DNA from: Agrypnia vestita
Lineage: Eukaryota; Arthropoda; Insecta; Trichoptera; Phryganeidae
Direction: 5' to 3'
Assembly: GCA_016648135.1 (NCBI GenBank)
Contig: JADDOH010002111.1
Location: 18,634-82,633 of the forward strand
DNA: 64,000 nucleotides
Shown: piece after piece, positions 31,241 through 42,999 of the stretch
Numbering within the stretch: the first letter of the stretch is position 1
How the letters are laid out: each line of letters starts with the position of its first letter
Translations under genes and position numbers: made by a program
The notes under the pieces: model-generated
Databases searched by the model: none
What the model saw: the letters and a program-made list of their open reading frames with translations, nothing else
Told to the model about the DNA's origin: nothing

Positions 31241-32421
31241 GTTTCGAGCGGAACTTTTATGTATTTTTTGTTGGAAAGTTTAATGATTTGACAACGGCGG
31301 TGCTGTCTAAACTTTGGCTATTTTCATTATGATGTAAAATTTTTAAAGTTTATTTTAATAATTGAACGTAAAAAATATGTTTAAGAACACGCATATTTAT
31401 ATCGATTTAATATGCCACAAGGCATATGCTCTGATACAATATACAATTCATAATATTTATCAGAAAAATATTAAAAAAATAAAGAAAACAGTCAGTTAAA
31501 ATTGGGCAAAGTATTGATTTTGAATACTTGGTTTGGTCAAAAAGTGACATTTTATTCCAAGCTGGAGTGGTTGACTTTGAATTTTGGACAAAAGTTTGCA
31601 GAAGCATTATTCAGGATTACATAATAATAAAAAATGAAGAAAAATAAAGATTTGTAGCAACAGGAGTGAAAAGACCGTCACAGGGTGTAGATAAATGTTT
31701 TTAATTTTTAAAACACATGACTTAGATTTTAAAAATATTTTTCTGATAACTATTATGACTTGGCCTATCACCCGATTTTGGCTTGAAGTCGAGATACGGG
31801 ACACCCTGTATATGTTTTATTTCTTTGTATTTTTATTAAATCTGTAATAGCGAACGTGTAAATATATAATTAAGCTCCGATATAAACACATCTCTAGACG
31901 TCTAGACACCTGTCCCGACCAGCAAGATAGTCCAATTTTCATAGCACAAGCGTTTAGATTGATGATAAATTTATTGTAATTATTTGCGTAAAACTGTCGT
32001 AGTTTGATCCGTAATAGACTTATATAAATGGGGTGTAATTCGTATAAAGAAAAAACGTAAATTTTCATTTTTTCTGTGGTCGCAGACACAGCAATACGAA
32101 GGAAATAAAAAAAACGGCGCGAAAAAAAATTAATTACTAGATTTGAAAAAGGAATGTCGTAGCTTTAATATGACCTTTATTTGAATTTGGAATTCCATGA
32201 CGAATGCAAGATATCGAACTTCAAACTAGTCAGTATTAGAAAACGGCTCATTGGTTAGGACCATTAATATTCAGCAGTTTTCGGTGTGGGCTATTTAGTC
32301 ATATTGTAAGGACTATTAAGATAAGTGTATTATTGTTATACAATATTTAATTTTATCTTTATTTTAAAACTACACTTTATTTTATCCAATTACAAAGTAT
32401 AAAATATGCACAGAGATTAAC
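31241..32421. other. AT-rich, no gene recognised
   Basis: Contains CACCCTGTATA at about 31802 and CCGTGGTCGCAGACACAG-like text at 32076 that recurs at 34141, so scraps of repeats are present. The minus frame of 90 codons at 31817-32089 has no family resemblance. Confidence 0.35.
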
Positions 32422-32797
32422 TAAACCATATCTTCGGACCGGTTCTAGAGAATGGACTTTGGCGCAGACGTTACAACAATGAGCTCTATACTCTGTTTAA
32501 GGAGCCAAACGTCACAAAATTTATAAAACTGGGAAGACTTCGGCGGCTGGGTCATGTGGAGAGAATGTCCGAGCATCAAGCACCAAAGTCCCTGCTGAAC
32601 TCAAGGCCGATAGGGCGAAGGGGCTAAGGAAGGCCAAAATTAAGATGAAGTGACAACGTCCTCAAAGACATCTCTGCCTTGGAGCTTCGGAACTGGAGAG
32701 AGCTGGCACTAAACCGAGATGAGTGGAGGAAGATTATTGAGGAGGCCAAGACCCACCAAGGGTTGTAGTGCCAAGAGTGATGATGATGATGATGATC
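32422..32797 (+). pseudogene. Non-LTR 3' fragment, GATGAT-tail family
   Basis: Starts at TATCTTCGGACCGG and encodes IFGPVLENGLWRRRYNNELY, GRLRRLGHVERMSEHQAP and so on, with frameshifts after GLRKAKIK. Ends AGTGATGATGATGATGATG. The best preserved plus-strand copy of this 3' end. Confidence 0.82.
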
Positions 32798-32999
32798 TTT
32801 AGGAGAGGTAAACGAGTCACAGCGGAAAATGCCCTACCTCATTACTGTCCAAGACACTATTTTATTCTTGAATAAATAAATCCCCAAAAATTTGAACCAA
32901 ACTAGAGTGTCTAATATAATAACCCATTGTTGAGATTGACGATTGCTGAGAAGCAGTGTGCCCTTTTTTGTACCTTTTCGATGATAAAATTTAATGAAT

Positions 33000-33240
33000 G
33001 AACGTCGGCGTTCTTCAATAACCACACACGTCCATTGACGAGCGACTCCTCGGCTCCAGGATCCCAGGGAGGAGATGTCTTCTCGATGCCGGCATGTCGT
33101 GGACCACTAATTGCCAGGTTATTTATGGGGCACTGGATACAGTCGTTGTCCCCGGATACCGGATAAACGCGCGCTTTCTAACGCCCCTTTGAAGGAGTGA
33201 AATATTTTAATATCTCTAAGCACAATACGTGCACAGGGGT
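33000..33240. other. GC-richer non-coding island
   Basis: Has CCACTAATTGCCAGG and TTATTTATGGGGC, which are homeodomain/Hox-like words, close together. Looks single-copy. Candidate regulatory element. Confidence 0.4.
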
Positions 33241-33389
33241 GAAAGAAAAAGGCCCACTAATTTTATTGACTCTACATCTAACATTTTATTAAATAATAGA
33301 ATGGAGAAATTTCACGTAATTGATAATACTATGTTTAATTAAATCAATTAAAATATAGATCAAAACTAAAAAAAAAAATGAAAATAATT

Positions 33390-33790
33390 ATTTATTTTAT
33401 TTATTTATTTATTTATTTAACGCCCTTATGGGCTTTTACAAAAATACAGAATATAAAATTGAAAAGAAATATCATAAGACTGATAAAATAATAATACAGA
33501 TAAAAGGTACAAATAATAATAGTTAAAGGTAAAATAATAATACAGAAAAACATAACACAGATAAAATAATAATATAGTTAAAGGTACAAATAATAATTGT
33601 TTAAAGGTAAAATAATAATACAGAAAAATTTACTATCCATTTCCATTTCGTTGAGATGTAATGAATTGTATCAGCTTTATCCTAAACACAGTTATATTAT
33701 CAGCAAAAATATCAGCCGCCTCTGCATGCTCATTCCCTAATGCTAATGCATTAGTTCTCACATTTCCACTATAATAGAATAATGTTGAAA
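33390..33790 (-). pseudogene. Non-LTR C-terminus and TAAA-tailed 3' end
   Basis: Second copy of the 29575-29890 family: minus residues GNVRTNALALGNEHAEAADIF. A 75-bp block of the 3' untranslated region (ACAGATAAAATAATAATA...GTTAAAGGTA) is tandemly repeated at 33480-33620. The tail (TAAA)n lies at 33390-33420. Confidence 0.75.
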
Positions 33791-33839
33791 TATTGTTGAA
33801 ATCTGTCAATGAATAACAGAGAAATATAATATGAAAGTT

Positions 33840-33960
33840 ATTTTAGCACGGAATGATTGACATCCAACTTTCCTGTGGCGTCACGCGTCCACATAGCACA
33901 CAGATGTACACCGGGTAGGAGAGATGACGTCACGCGACTCCACTGGACGCAAAACGCAAA
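33840..33960. other. Patch with CRE-like palindrome
   Basis: GATGACGTCACGCG (TGACGTCA, about 33926) and GGCGTCACGCGTCC (about 33879) are close CRE/CpG-rich words. No promoter or gene is attached. Confidence 0.3.
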
Positions 33961-34018
33961 TCTAAAGTCCTATAACTTTAAAAAATATTGATTATATTAT
34001 TTGTATATTATCTATATA

Positions 34019-34273
34019 TGAGTAATTCCACCAACATGTTTCAGAAAAAAACATACATTGTTGATATTGTGTGCCGTCTGTGCAGCATAAGTACCATGAT
34101 AGAATTAATATAAGTAAAAAAACGTGAATTTTATTTTTTTCCGTGGTCGCAGACACAGCAATAAATATATATAATTATTATATATTATATAATTATGTAT
34201 TATCATATTTTGACAGTTATACAATACCCTGACGATGGAAAGGTTTTTCTGAAACATGTTGGTGGAATTACTC
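34019..34273. mobile_element. Inverted-repeat element with hammerhead-like end
   Basis: The ends GAGTAATTCCACCAACATGTTTC and its inverted copy (34244-34273) match for about 30 bp. The right side on the plus strand reads CTGACGA (34229-34235), T, GGAAA..TTTCT, GAAAC, ATGTT. A short ACC/GGT pairing could form stem I. A related end with ACATGTTTCGG occurs at 30703 and 36269. Confidence 0.55.
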
Positions 34274-34580
34274 ATATAAAAGAAGTAGATAATATACAAA
34301 TAATAAAATAAATATTTTTAAAAAATGTCAATCTACAATGTTGCTGAATCAATTGAAAAAAATCCTATAACTTTGTTAGTTTTTGAGATATCTTGACTTT
34401 ACTTTCAGACTTTTGTTCAATTTTTCTCAAATTTTCATTTCCATTCATTGAAAAAAAATTGGAAACTTCTTCATTACTGACGATGGTAGATACGAACCAG
34501 AAATCAAATAATATTAGGGTTATATGTTATGTCAAGTTTTAAAAATGTATTAAAGTCTCAATATTGTCATTTCATTTGTT

Positions 34581-34700
34581 TATTTATCAATCGGCCATAG
34601 AACATGGCATAATTGTATGGGGAGGAACGACAATCTTGCACTTAATTTAGTTATTGTAAATAAGAAAACTGTTAAAAAAGTTATCCTCAAAACCTAAATA
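34581..34700 (+). pseudogene. Non-LTR RT fragment (IxHGIxVWGG)
   Basis: IYQSAIEHGIIVWGGTTILHL then, after a frame change, VNKKTVKKVILK. It is the same post-polymerase region as near 3085 in the minus-strand copy. About 40 residues only. Confidence 0.65.
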
Positions 34701-35339
34701 ATAACAAGTGCAAACGTAATATTCAATACATTCGATGTTTTATTTCATTTCATTTTTTATATTTTAATTTGTTAATATCGTAAACCGTAAAAATATCATT
34801 ATTGACCCTGATTGGTGATCTGAAAGTGACACAAGAGTACAAAGTATACACTTTTTATGATAAAGTACTAATAAATAATTTTTTTATGATAATATAAATT
34901 AAAAACAAAATTTAGAACATAATAAAGACTGTCGCAAATCAAAAAAATTTAAACTAAAGTAGTGTCAGCGGAATAAAACTTTGCCTTTGATGACCATGTA
35001 TTATGCGCTCATGCGACCGTCAACCAAGTTCATAAATATTTATTTCCCTTTTAAACAGAGCCTGTGTCATAAGAATACATTAAGATTGCCGTCTCTGGTG
35101 AATATCTCGTTTTCGATAATAAAACTCTAAAATATCTGTGCAAACATTAAAATACACACTTAAAGGATCCAAAACACAATTGCTACATGAACAAACAAAC
35201 AAAATTTACAATTTACCTATGATCACGCACTAGATACGCTGGCAAAAGAGTTTCAACTACTTTGGACCCAAACTATTTAACTTAAAAAAAAAAAAATTCC
35301 AAATAAAATCCTAGATTAGAAATACGGGTAGACGCGAAA
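34701..35339. other. AT-rich, nothing recognised
   Basis: No feature that I can support. Confidence 0.35.
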
Positions 35340-35575
35340 TTGGTACACACATCCCAATTATCAAAATTTCGTTGTCTGTCTGTCCGTCCGTCCGTCTAAT
35401 TGTCTAACTAACTTCTTTACTTTCTTTTTTATTTTCTTTTAACGATTTTTTTTCCAATTTTTTTTCCGAATATATATTTTACTAATTTTTTTAAAATAAT
35501 TTTTATTTATTCCTTAGGAACCGACATGTAAAATTACCTTTATTTTTGACGGGTTACAGCTAGTTCAAACATAAT
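35340..35575 (+). repeat. Helitron-like repeat with CTGTC tract
   Basis: TTTCGTTGTCTGTCTGTCCG near 35367, TTATTCCTTAGGAACCGACA near 35507, ending TTTTTGACGGGTTACAGCTAGT. Fullest copy of the type seen at 10650-11055 and 50885-50990. The CTAGT end suggests a Helitron. The stem-loop before it is not clear. Confidence 0.5.
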
Positions 35576-35822
35576 TTCAATGTAATGAAAACAAATATTT
35601 GCATTAATTATATTAACAATGTCACAAAATCATTTTGCCCTTTTTGAAGGAGACATTAATGTCTTTTTAATCACTGTACAGCATCTTTTCTAATCACTTG
35701 TAAAAAATACTGAATTGTACAAATACTGTAAACTACGCCTGTCTCAGTACAGATTCTTCAAGTGAGAATGGTTAATATTGATTTTCTGGTGTACTCTAGT
35801 GTATATGTTAAATAATTCAGAA

Positions 35823-35864
35823 GAATATCATACATATAGGCGTACCTATATGTATGATATTCTT
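35823..35864. repeat. Perfect 19-bp palindrome, 4-nt spacer
   Basis: AGAATATCATACATATAGG, spacer CGTA, then its exact reverse complement. Adjacent sequence is AT-rich and unremarkable. Confidence 0.85.
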
Positions 35865-36079
35865 TGCTATGCTTTGATATGCATACATTAAAAAGAATAT
35901 TGATTAATACAATTTACACATTAAAAAATACAGAGGTAGCATACGTATGCCATTTCATGAGAAGAAGTACAGATGTCTCAAATCTAGTCGCTTTAAATAT
36001 GAAAGGTTTAAATTTGGAACATGCGTACCTACCTACAACATTAAAAAAATTAACAATGTGTGAATATTTTTACGATTGA

Positions 36080-36230
36080 ATCGGTGAACATTGCATTGCG
36101 TACAGTGATCACTTAAGCCAGCTCATACGGGTTGTGAGCCCTGGGCCATCGTATAAAAGACTTGCATATTCGTTTTTCATATAAATAGCTTCGTCTCTGT
36201 GAGTTTCTATACATTGTCTTAATTGGAAAA
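36080..36230 (+). repeat. TTAAGCCAGC family copy
   Basis: AGTGATCACTTAAGCCAGCT, GTGAGCCCTGGGCCATC, then ATATAAATAGCTTCGTCTCT and a TTGTCTTAATT end. The best guide to the full family layout. Confidence 0.65.
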
Positions 36231-36309
36231 CACTTTGTTCAAAACCACTATTTATGGATTATTCAACATGTTTCGGGAAAAATTGTCCTTTTTTAGGGTA
36301 CGACTTATA

Positions 36310-36660
36310 CTAAAACTAATAACCAAAAAAATATAAAAGAGTTATGTAATCAATTAGGAACAAATGCGAAAACAAATTTAGATGGTATCTATTTGAAAAA
36401 AATGTCTTGTTATTTATAATATTTAATTTGCTATCAATGCTTTTTCTTATTTCTTATTTATATACTTAGATTTAATAAAATTTCTTTTTATCAATATCAA
36501 ATGATTTAATTATACAATTGACAAATTTCAGAATAGTTATTGCTATTTAAACATTTTAAGTGTAAAACAAGTTGATTATTCAATAAATTGTTGGTTTTTT
36601 CTTTATTAATACAAATAAATTAACGAATGCAGAGTACCTACTACCCATCTGAAATAGGTT
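36310..36660. other. AT-rich, nothing recognised
   Basis: No supported feature. Confidence 0.35.
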
Positions 36661-36670
36661 TATCGTCTAA

Positions 36671-37047
36671 GGGCCGGTTGTATCACATGTTTAATAGTAA
36701 AAGTTCGTTTAAACCACAAATTTTTATGAAAACGGTTGTTTGAATAGTGGAAAACCCAAAAATCTATGCTTTAAATGAATGATTACTACAACTCATTTTG
36801 GTTTGTATGTTCCTGATAATTACCTTAGACATCGTCAGCGTAGATTGTTTCACATTCCAATATACAGGACCAACCTGCCGACGGTCATGCCTGTTGGAAG
36901 AGCCACAGCTATGCTGAACAAAATCGCTTTGGATATTGATATATTCCACATGTCTATTATGCCTTCATATTATGCATGCATTAAATTTAAGTTTGTAATG
37001 TACATATTATCCAATAAATAAATGAATTGAATTGACACAACCGACCC
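36671..37047. mobile_element. MITE with retroelement nested inside
   Basis: Left end (TAA)GGGCCGGTTGTATCA, right end TGACACAACCGACCC. The left end matches the GGCCCGGTTGCGCCA type at 42230, so a PIF/Harbinger relation is likely, although the right flank lacks a TAA duplication. Most of the interior is a later retrotransposon insertion. Confidence 0.6.
36779..37034 (+). pseudogene. Jockey/CR1-like C-terminal fragment
   Basis: FGLYVPDNYLRHRQRRLFHI, PIYRTNLPTVMPVGRATAML, NKIALDIDIF. The VP....R.RRLF.IP..RTN......GR....N.....DIDIF pattern is the conserved end of these polyproteins. The 3' tail is AATAAATAAATGAATTGAATTG. Copies: 47590-47770, 52255-52430 and, on the minus strand, 59407-59620. Confidence 0.8.
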
Positions 37048-37049
37048 CT

Positions 37050-37330
37050 TGAGCGGTACCTATCGCGCTGTGGTTTAGTTTCGCCTCTGTTTAGGTAGGT
37101 ACCATGTTGGTTCGGTATTTTTTCTCCCTCTTGTCTCTGCGGCCACAAACCGTCTCATCCCTAATTACCGGCCCGCGCCCCGCCCAGGCGGCGGCATCTG
37201 GCGGCGAAAAAACAAAGCTTCGCTGCCAACATGGCGGAACGTTTACGGATCGAGTTTCCTTGCAGAACTAAAACGTCAAACTGTTGGCGCGTCTTGCTTT
37301 AGCATAGATAATAAACACGCGTCAATATTA
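37050..37330. other. GC-rich non-coding island
   Basis: CCTAATTACCGGCCCGCGCC, GGCGGCGGCATCTGGCGGCG and GCGGCCACAAACCG. Single-copy in the window. One of the best candidate regulatory islands. Confidence 0.45.
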
Positions 37331-37559
37331 GTTGAGCTAAAAATCTAACTAATTTCTCGAGTTACAACACTTCATGCAAGCACGAAATTTTTGTGGAACT
37401 GGGAATATTCAGACACGATACCTAGGTACTAATATTGTCAATTTTACCTACGCACTCTATTTGACATTGTATTAAAATGAATGAATTTTTCATATTCGAT
37501 ATATTAGGTGTACCCATAAGTACTAATCAATTATTTAAGTGGCAACAAAAAACAATTTA

Positions 37560-37660
37560 ACTACATTTAATGTAATTTTTTTTACTCCCTTTCTTTTAAC
37601 TCGTAGCGTCTGCTTGTCTACTTGTCGTCTTGTCTGCTTATGAAATAAAAATGGAGGAAA
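37560..37660 (-). repeat. Family R fragment
   Basis: TTTTTACTCCCTTTCTTTTA, ACTCGTAGCGTCTGCTTG. Only one end of the repeat. Confidence 0.6.
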
Positions 37661-37766
37661 TTGTGTGTTCTTCTTCTGTATGAATCTCAAAATATTATAA
37701 AAATGATAAATAACCGCCCACATTGTGTTAGTATTTTTTTAAGAAACAGACTGTCAACAACCCTAA

Positions 37767-38423
37767 GTGCACGTTTAGACACAGCGGGAACCGCGCGATT
37801 TCAGAATCGCGTGGGATCCGCGCGGGTCTTATTTATGTAGGTATGTATGCAATCCTCAAGACGTAACCGCGCGGTTACTCAAACCGCGCGGGGCCTGCCA
37901 CTCAACCGCTAGAAAGTAGAATCGCGCGGCACTCTCGCGTTGCGTTGCGGGCACCACGCGGTTCTCACGTCACAACAGGAGCGCACGTGAGGTCGTTATG
38001 AATCGTTTTGACATTGAACTTTCCGTTGATGAAGTGGAGAAAAGACCTGCAATGTGGGATCTTCAGTGTGAGGATTACTCAAATAAAATTGCCAAGAACC
38101 AAGCTTGGCAGGAGTTGGTGGAGATATTTGGAAATGGTGAAGACACGTTGGAAAAAAGAGTATTTTAAGTAAGTAGGTATTTATTCACCAAAAATGAATT
38201 TACACCATTTATTGTTGTGTCTTGCTATGGAACACGGCCGTCGTTCACAAAATAATAAGCAAATTTATCTCTGATATTCAAATATAAATAATAAGCTGTC
38301 AAACTGACGTTTATTACTGACGCTATTTGCGTACACAAATCGCTTATTAACCGCGGCTGTCTGAACTCATGATACAAATCTGCGATTTGCAATCGCACGA
38401 TTCCCGCGTGTCTGAATGATCCC
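37767..38423 (+). mobile_element. Harbinger-like element 1 carrying a MADF frame
   Basis: The left end (TAA)GTGCACGTTTAGACAC with GCGGGAACCGCGCGATT resembles the inverted right end GGGATCATTCAGACACGCGG with GAATCGTGCGATT. Flanks TAA and TTA are compatible with 3-bp TWA duplications but not identical. The left part is crowded with CCGCGCGG words, likely transposase-binding or structural repeats. The 657-bp element has no transposase but holds the MADF frame at 37998-38168. Confidence 0.65.
37998..38168 (+). CDS. MADF-domain protein fragment (exon-like)
   Basis: A 56-codon frame from an ATG at 37998: NRFDIELSVDEVEKRPAMWD, then EDYSNKIAKNQAWQELVEIF, then TLEKRVF and a stop. The order acidic start, VEKRPxxWD, Y.NK......AW..(I/L/V) is the first half of a MADF DNA-binding domain, as in Adf-1-like factors and in the second gene of PIF/Harbinger transposons. 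The expected continuation (LGxxLQKKWKxLR) is missing. A GTATTT or GTAAGT donor-like site lies at the break, so this may be a first exon whose partner was deleted. No host promoter is visible, and the enclosing element suggests it is transposon cargo. Confidence 0.6.
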   Translation: MNRFDIELSVDEVEKRPAMWDLQCEDYSNKIAKNQAWQELVEIFGNGEDTLEKRVF

Positions 38424-38429
38424 TTATAG

Positions 38430-38825
38430 ATGGTCCTAGAGTGAAATTAGAGTACGAAGTATAAATATTTTATGAACATTTTGAATACGATGTAATCACA
38501 CAAAACACTTTTTATGATAAATTAATAATAACTAATACGAGCTCAGTAAAGTTAAAAATAACTCGTATAATTGCTAAATAATAAAATAAAATTAGACCGA
38601 TAATAATTGCGAAGGTAGCCACGGGAGTGGGTGAGTGCAGAGAGAGTTTGATATAAAGATTAATTTAAAAGTGATACATTAAATGAATTTAGAGAGAGAT
38701 GGAGAAACACTGCTTCTGCACGTGTTCCACTCGAACAGGCGACACGCTGTCTACTGAAAATGCGGTCGGAAGACGTAACTCCAGATATGAAGTTCAGATC
38801 TTGGTAGAGATTTCTTAAATACTTA
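38430..38825. other. Unassigned
   Basis: Mixed AT-rich sequence. No supported feature. Confidence 0.3.
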
Positions 38826-39010
38826 TATTGCTAAACCAAATTAATTAATCAATTAGAAAGACATACAGAAAAATCGGTAGTAGCCAAAATATTTTTTCGT
38901 GGATTAAAATTTTTTTTATGTCTTTCTAATAATTAATTTGGTTTTAAAAACTTCACAGAAATTTGTTCTGAAAAATTACAACTTCACAAATATGAATGTG
39001 TTCTTGAATT
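38826..39010. repeat. Inverted relic of the tRNA-like repeat flank
   Basis: AACCAAATTAATTAATCAAT...AGAAAGACATACAGAAAAATC on the left and ATGTCTTTCTAATAATTAA...TTGGTTTT on the right are the two flanks seen at 60480-61160. The tRNA-like core between them is reduced to GGTAGTAGCCAAAATATT. Confidence 0.6.
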
Positions 39011-39239
39011 TACTTATATTGTATTTTATTATTTATAAGCTTTAACCCGTCAAAAATGACATAGGTACTTAAACGTACGTACGTTAAGTTTTTGAAATTA
39101 TCTTCTTTTGGAGCATTGAGGGTACAATTTTTATTGTAACGCATTGTACCGAAAATGCGTGCAGCGAGAAACGGCATGTAACAAGGCATGTAGTGAAAAT
39201 GCGAGACCACGAAATGCACATGAAATTAGCGTTCACGAA

Positions 39240-39420
39240 ATGCACATGAAATTAGCGTTCAGTAATATCTAAATATAATAATTTCGTTCGAATTCACGGG
39301 TATAAAATTGAAATGGCACGGCTGGAGAAAGACTCGAACTTGTGACATAGCCACCACCGATTCTCTCTAGCCCATCAAAAATTTACTATAAGGGTAGGGC
39401 TTATCTAAGACGCGAACCAT
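39240..39420. repeat. Possible tRNA-like repeat
   Basis: AAAGACTCGAACTTGTGACAT followed by CCACCGATTCTCTCTAG looks like the T arm to anticodon region of a decayed tRNA on the minus strand. Placed between two AT-rich stretches. Weak. Confidence 0.3.
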
Positions 39421-40914
39421 TAATTAAAAAAAGTTTTTCTAGCCCCAATTATTTTAAATATACATTTCTATAAGTACCTATAAGTTTTAATTATTTTCAT
39501 GTAACTCGATAAAATATCACAATACATGATCATAGTAGATTTTTATAACTCAATATTTTGGAAGTAATTGATATATAATTTTGTCTGTGCTATAAGGTTT
39601 TAGTGCACTAAATTTAATTAACAATTGAATTTTATGAACATCCCATTATTTGACATATTCCCTATTACGGTGTCTACTTATCAATTACCCCCACCATAAC
39701 TGTAGCCACGCCACACAGTGGTCGGAAAAGACAATCTGAGCGAGCGAAATTATTTTAGTGTTTATTTGTATTCTATACCCATTAAATAATAATAATAAAC
39801 CAATTAAAAGATATAAAAAATAAAATAAATGTAGTATTGAAAACTTGATTATACCACCTAACCACACTTTATATTTAATTCTAAACTTGTCTTCATGACG
39901 TCCACAATTGATCCACTTTCGACGTATTTGTCCACAATTTTTTTTATTATACCTTGTTGTATTAATCGCCCTTAAAACAGATTTTTTTACTTCCTTTAGA
40001 AAAGTCTCGCTCCTTTAACCATACTCCAAACAGTTTTTTCCTTGGTAATCCGAGAGCTGGAAAATAAATAAATTCTGAATACAGGCGCACCGACGTGCAC
40101 TCCGATTGATTTTAAATCTGTAGCCAAGGTATTAGAGAACGATATTTTACAACAATTAGACTCAATATAGGTTAATCCCAGTTATGGCAGTCTAAGGCAT
40201 GCAGAAAAAATTTACGATATTTTGTTAAAAACAAATCGTGGCTTTGTAGAGTATTAATTGAATAAAAATTTGGATTATATTAAAAAAAAAGTTACCTAAG
40301 TTTATCGATTCCATAGTTCGAAGAACAAAATTCAAAAATATAAACACAAAACTTTGGTACAAACACTCGTATTCGACTGACAATAACTCAACTTTATTAG
40401 TAGGACTTTATTACCCAAAGAACTAAGTTTATTTCGCTGCATATATTTTATTTTTGTTACGACTTTCGTTTTTTGAATTTTGCGCGCACAGAATCTAATT
40501 TACAACCTTTGTGCGCCACCGCCCCAAAATTAATTTGTTTACTAAAAGAAGTAATGAATAGTTAGTATGCGTCCATTCTGACGGAGATACAGTGGTATCG
40601 AAACCGGTAGACGTAAAGTTACCCCAAGTGGTTAATACAAAGTTCTAAATTAATTAAAATTAATGAACATATATCACTTTGGACAGGATTTTCCGACACA
40701 TTTTATATTAATAATTTTTTTTATATATGTACCTATGTCATTTATGTAAGTATGTTAATCTATCGTTGATAGCATTTACGATATGAATTTATATTTCTTA
40801 AATAAATTTTATGTACAAAAATAACTTGAATTGAATTGAATAAAGTGATTATGTTGTCAAAATGTACGGAGAAAATTTAAAAATTCATAACTATTCTAAG
40901 TCTCGGGATCCAGC
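39421..40914. other. Long AT-rich stretch
   Basis: A small richer patch near 40480-40620. A retroelement-like tail (AACTTGAATTGAATTGAATA) at 40827. No gene. Confidence 0.35.
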
Positions 40915-41590
40915 TAATTAAATTTATTTTTACTCCCTTTATATTAAGTCGTTGCGTCTGCTTGCTTGCCGTCAACAAAAACTATGGATTGATTTTTGAC
41001 CCTTTTCCCGTGATCCTTCGAGCTGAAACTTGGCAAGCAGACTCGTGGCGACGATCAAGAAGATCTGTCAAATTTTAGTTAAAAAAATTAATAATTATAG
41101 TATAATTCCGGATTTTTAGAAATTTTATTGGTTTTTTCAAATTGGAATCATTAGAAAAGTTTGATTAGCAACGGCGCGACGGCCCGATAACGTCGCGGAA
41201 TATTTTCTAAATTTGAATTACTCCGTCGGTGTAACAGGTACGTCACTACGAATTTCGAAAATTTACTAAACAATTGGTTCACAGATGACAGCAAAATTGG
41301 TTTTTTTGGGAAAAAATCCAATAATAATTTATTTCTTTTAGTTTTGAAGAATTCTACATTACTGAAATCTGATTCTGACTAAATCATTTGACGGTGGAAA
41401 TTCATAAGGTACGATATTGATGATAATTGAATCTAACAAAATCTTGACATCTCAAAACATTTTAGAAATATATAAAATTTCTGTAAGTTTAGTGTTATGT
41501 TATATGTTTTAATTCGTCTTTAATTTTATTGTTATATTTTACAAAGGAAGGGAGTATAGTAAAAACTTGGTTTTTATGGGTTACTTTTTT
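40915..41590 (-). mobile_element. MITE-like repeat, family R, fullest copy
   Basis: Left end TTTTTACTCCCTTTATATTA and AGTCGTTGCGTCTGCTTGC. The core CGGCCCGATAACGTCGCGGA is at 41180. Right end AGGGAGTATAGTAAAAACTT and TTTTTATGGGTTACTTTTTT. At about 675 bp it defines the family's layout. No coding capacity. Confidence 0.75.
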
Positions 41591-41699
41591 TAATCATTAC
41601 GACACAGCTATACCGGGAAATGCCATAATACTGACTTTAACCTACTCCATTACAGAATAGATCAAGAAGAATCACGTTCAGTAAACAGAATCGCACTAT

Positions 41700-42200
41700 T
41701 TTTCTTCCGACTCTAATCTCTAGTGATCTCTCACGAGGTCCCCACTGATGGCCCAGCCGGCCCCCAGACAACCACTCACACCTGACTAATTAGCCAATTC
41801 TTCTGCTCTTGTAAAAAAATCCTCGACGTACCACCGTCGGGGATTAAAACATCGGTGTTCAACACCTCCTCGGCTATTTCTGGCGCCCGCCGCGCGGCCG
41901 AGCGCGACAGTTTAATTGATTTTGGATGGGTGTTTGTGGTCTGCAGAAAAATGTTGCCATTCATCACGGCGTCAAAGGGGCCGAAGCTCGGTTTGTTTTT
42001 GCACGGCGGCCACACCGAGCCGGGCCGCTCACGAAACGCGATACGAAAATAATTTTCCAAATAAAACGTCTTTTTCTGGGCTCGTCGGGCCGTCAGGTTT
42101 GGTGGAAGTCATGGCAGAAGTATGAGACGCGCGCGCTGGTTTTGGGGTACAGAACCGTTGGGTACAAAAAGTTTATGGTGCAGTTATATTTAAATCTTCC
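41700..42200. other. GC-rich non-coding island
   Basis: The largest island. Contains CTGACTAATTAGCCAATT, GTTTAATTGATTTTGGATGG and GCGCCCGCCGCGCGGCCGAG. Frames up to 154 codons on both strands overlap each other and have no family resemblance, which argues against coding. Candidate enhancer or promoter-like element. Confidence 0.45.
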
Positions 42201-42229
42201 ACACCAAGGTCTCTGGCATGGTATATTAA

Positions 42230-42823
42230 GGCCCGGTTGCGCCAACAGAAGTAAATTTTACTCGAGTAACATTGACCCGAGTAACTTTCTTTACCCTCAG
42301 CTGAGGGTAAACTCGATTTCCGGTTGCGCAAATGTCTTTTTTACCACTGTTAAACCAAGAGTTAGGTTAATAGGGTGTCAAGCGGAATAAACCACAAATA
42401 CCGCATATGTCTATGGAATTTTGATTTATTTCAGTTTTTTACCACTGGCAATACGTACTTTTGCGGTTCAAAACCAGTTCAAACAAACCACTCTATTTTA
42501 TGAAACAAACCAAACAAACGTCAAACCATCACTTAAATAAAGCGAAATTAAAAGATTCATTTTAATGTTTACACATTTCAATACGACAATGACAGCGACA
42601 AAATTCAAATGACAAGTAACTATATTGACAAATGTTACATTTTCAAATCAGCTCTGAGAAAACGGCCATTTTTTTACCAACGTTTTTACCTTTAAAATAA
42701 AGTTACTCATGTATGTACTTCGGTGAGTAAAATAATTTTTACCATCTATGGCGCAACCCGTTTTAGTAAAAAAAGTTACTCGAGTAACTTTTTTTACCTT
42801 TACTTTAGATGGCGCAACCGGGC
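42230..42823. mobile_element. PIF/Harbinger MITE
   Basis: GGCCCGGTTGCGCCA at the left and its exact reverse complement at the right, flanked on both sides by TAA (42227-42229 and 42824-42826 with one shared base), a 3-bp duplication typical of PIF/Harbinger. Just inside each end is the palindrome TTACTCGAGTAA with GTTAC/GTAAC extensions, probably a subterminal binding repeat. No transposase. Confidence 0.8.
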
Positions 42824-42999
42824 CTAAGTCATCAATAATTTAGCCAGCTGACAGCTCAAATGTCCTTTGCATCGAAGTACTAGATTCTCTCCACCTCGTC
42901 CACTCTCACAGGTACCACTACCGAGATCACTCTGCCAGGCGACGGGGTGATTATGTTAGGTCATATATTCAGTATTTACATATAAACGTTAATGGATTG

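Noticed and set aside
41926..42390. 154-codon plus frame in the GC island at 41700-42200
   Set aside because: Overlaps other long frames on both strands, runs into a MITE at 42230, and has no domain pattern. High GC lowers stop frequency and explains it.
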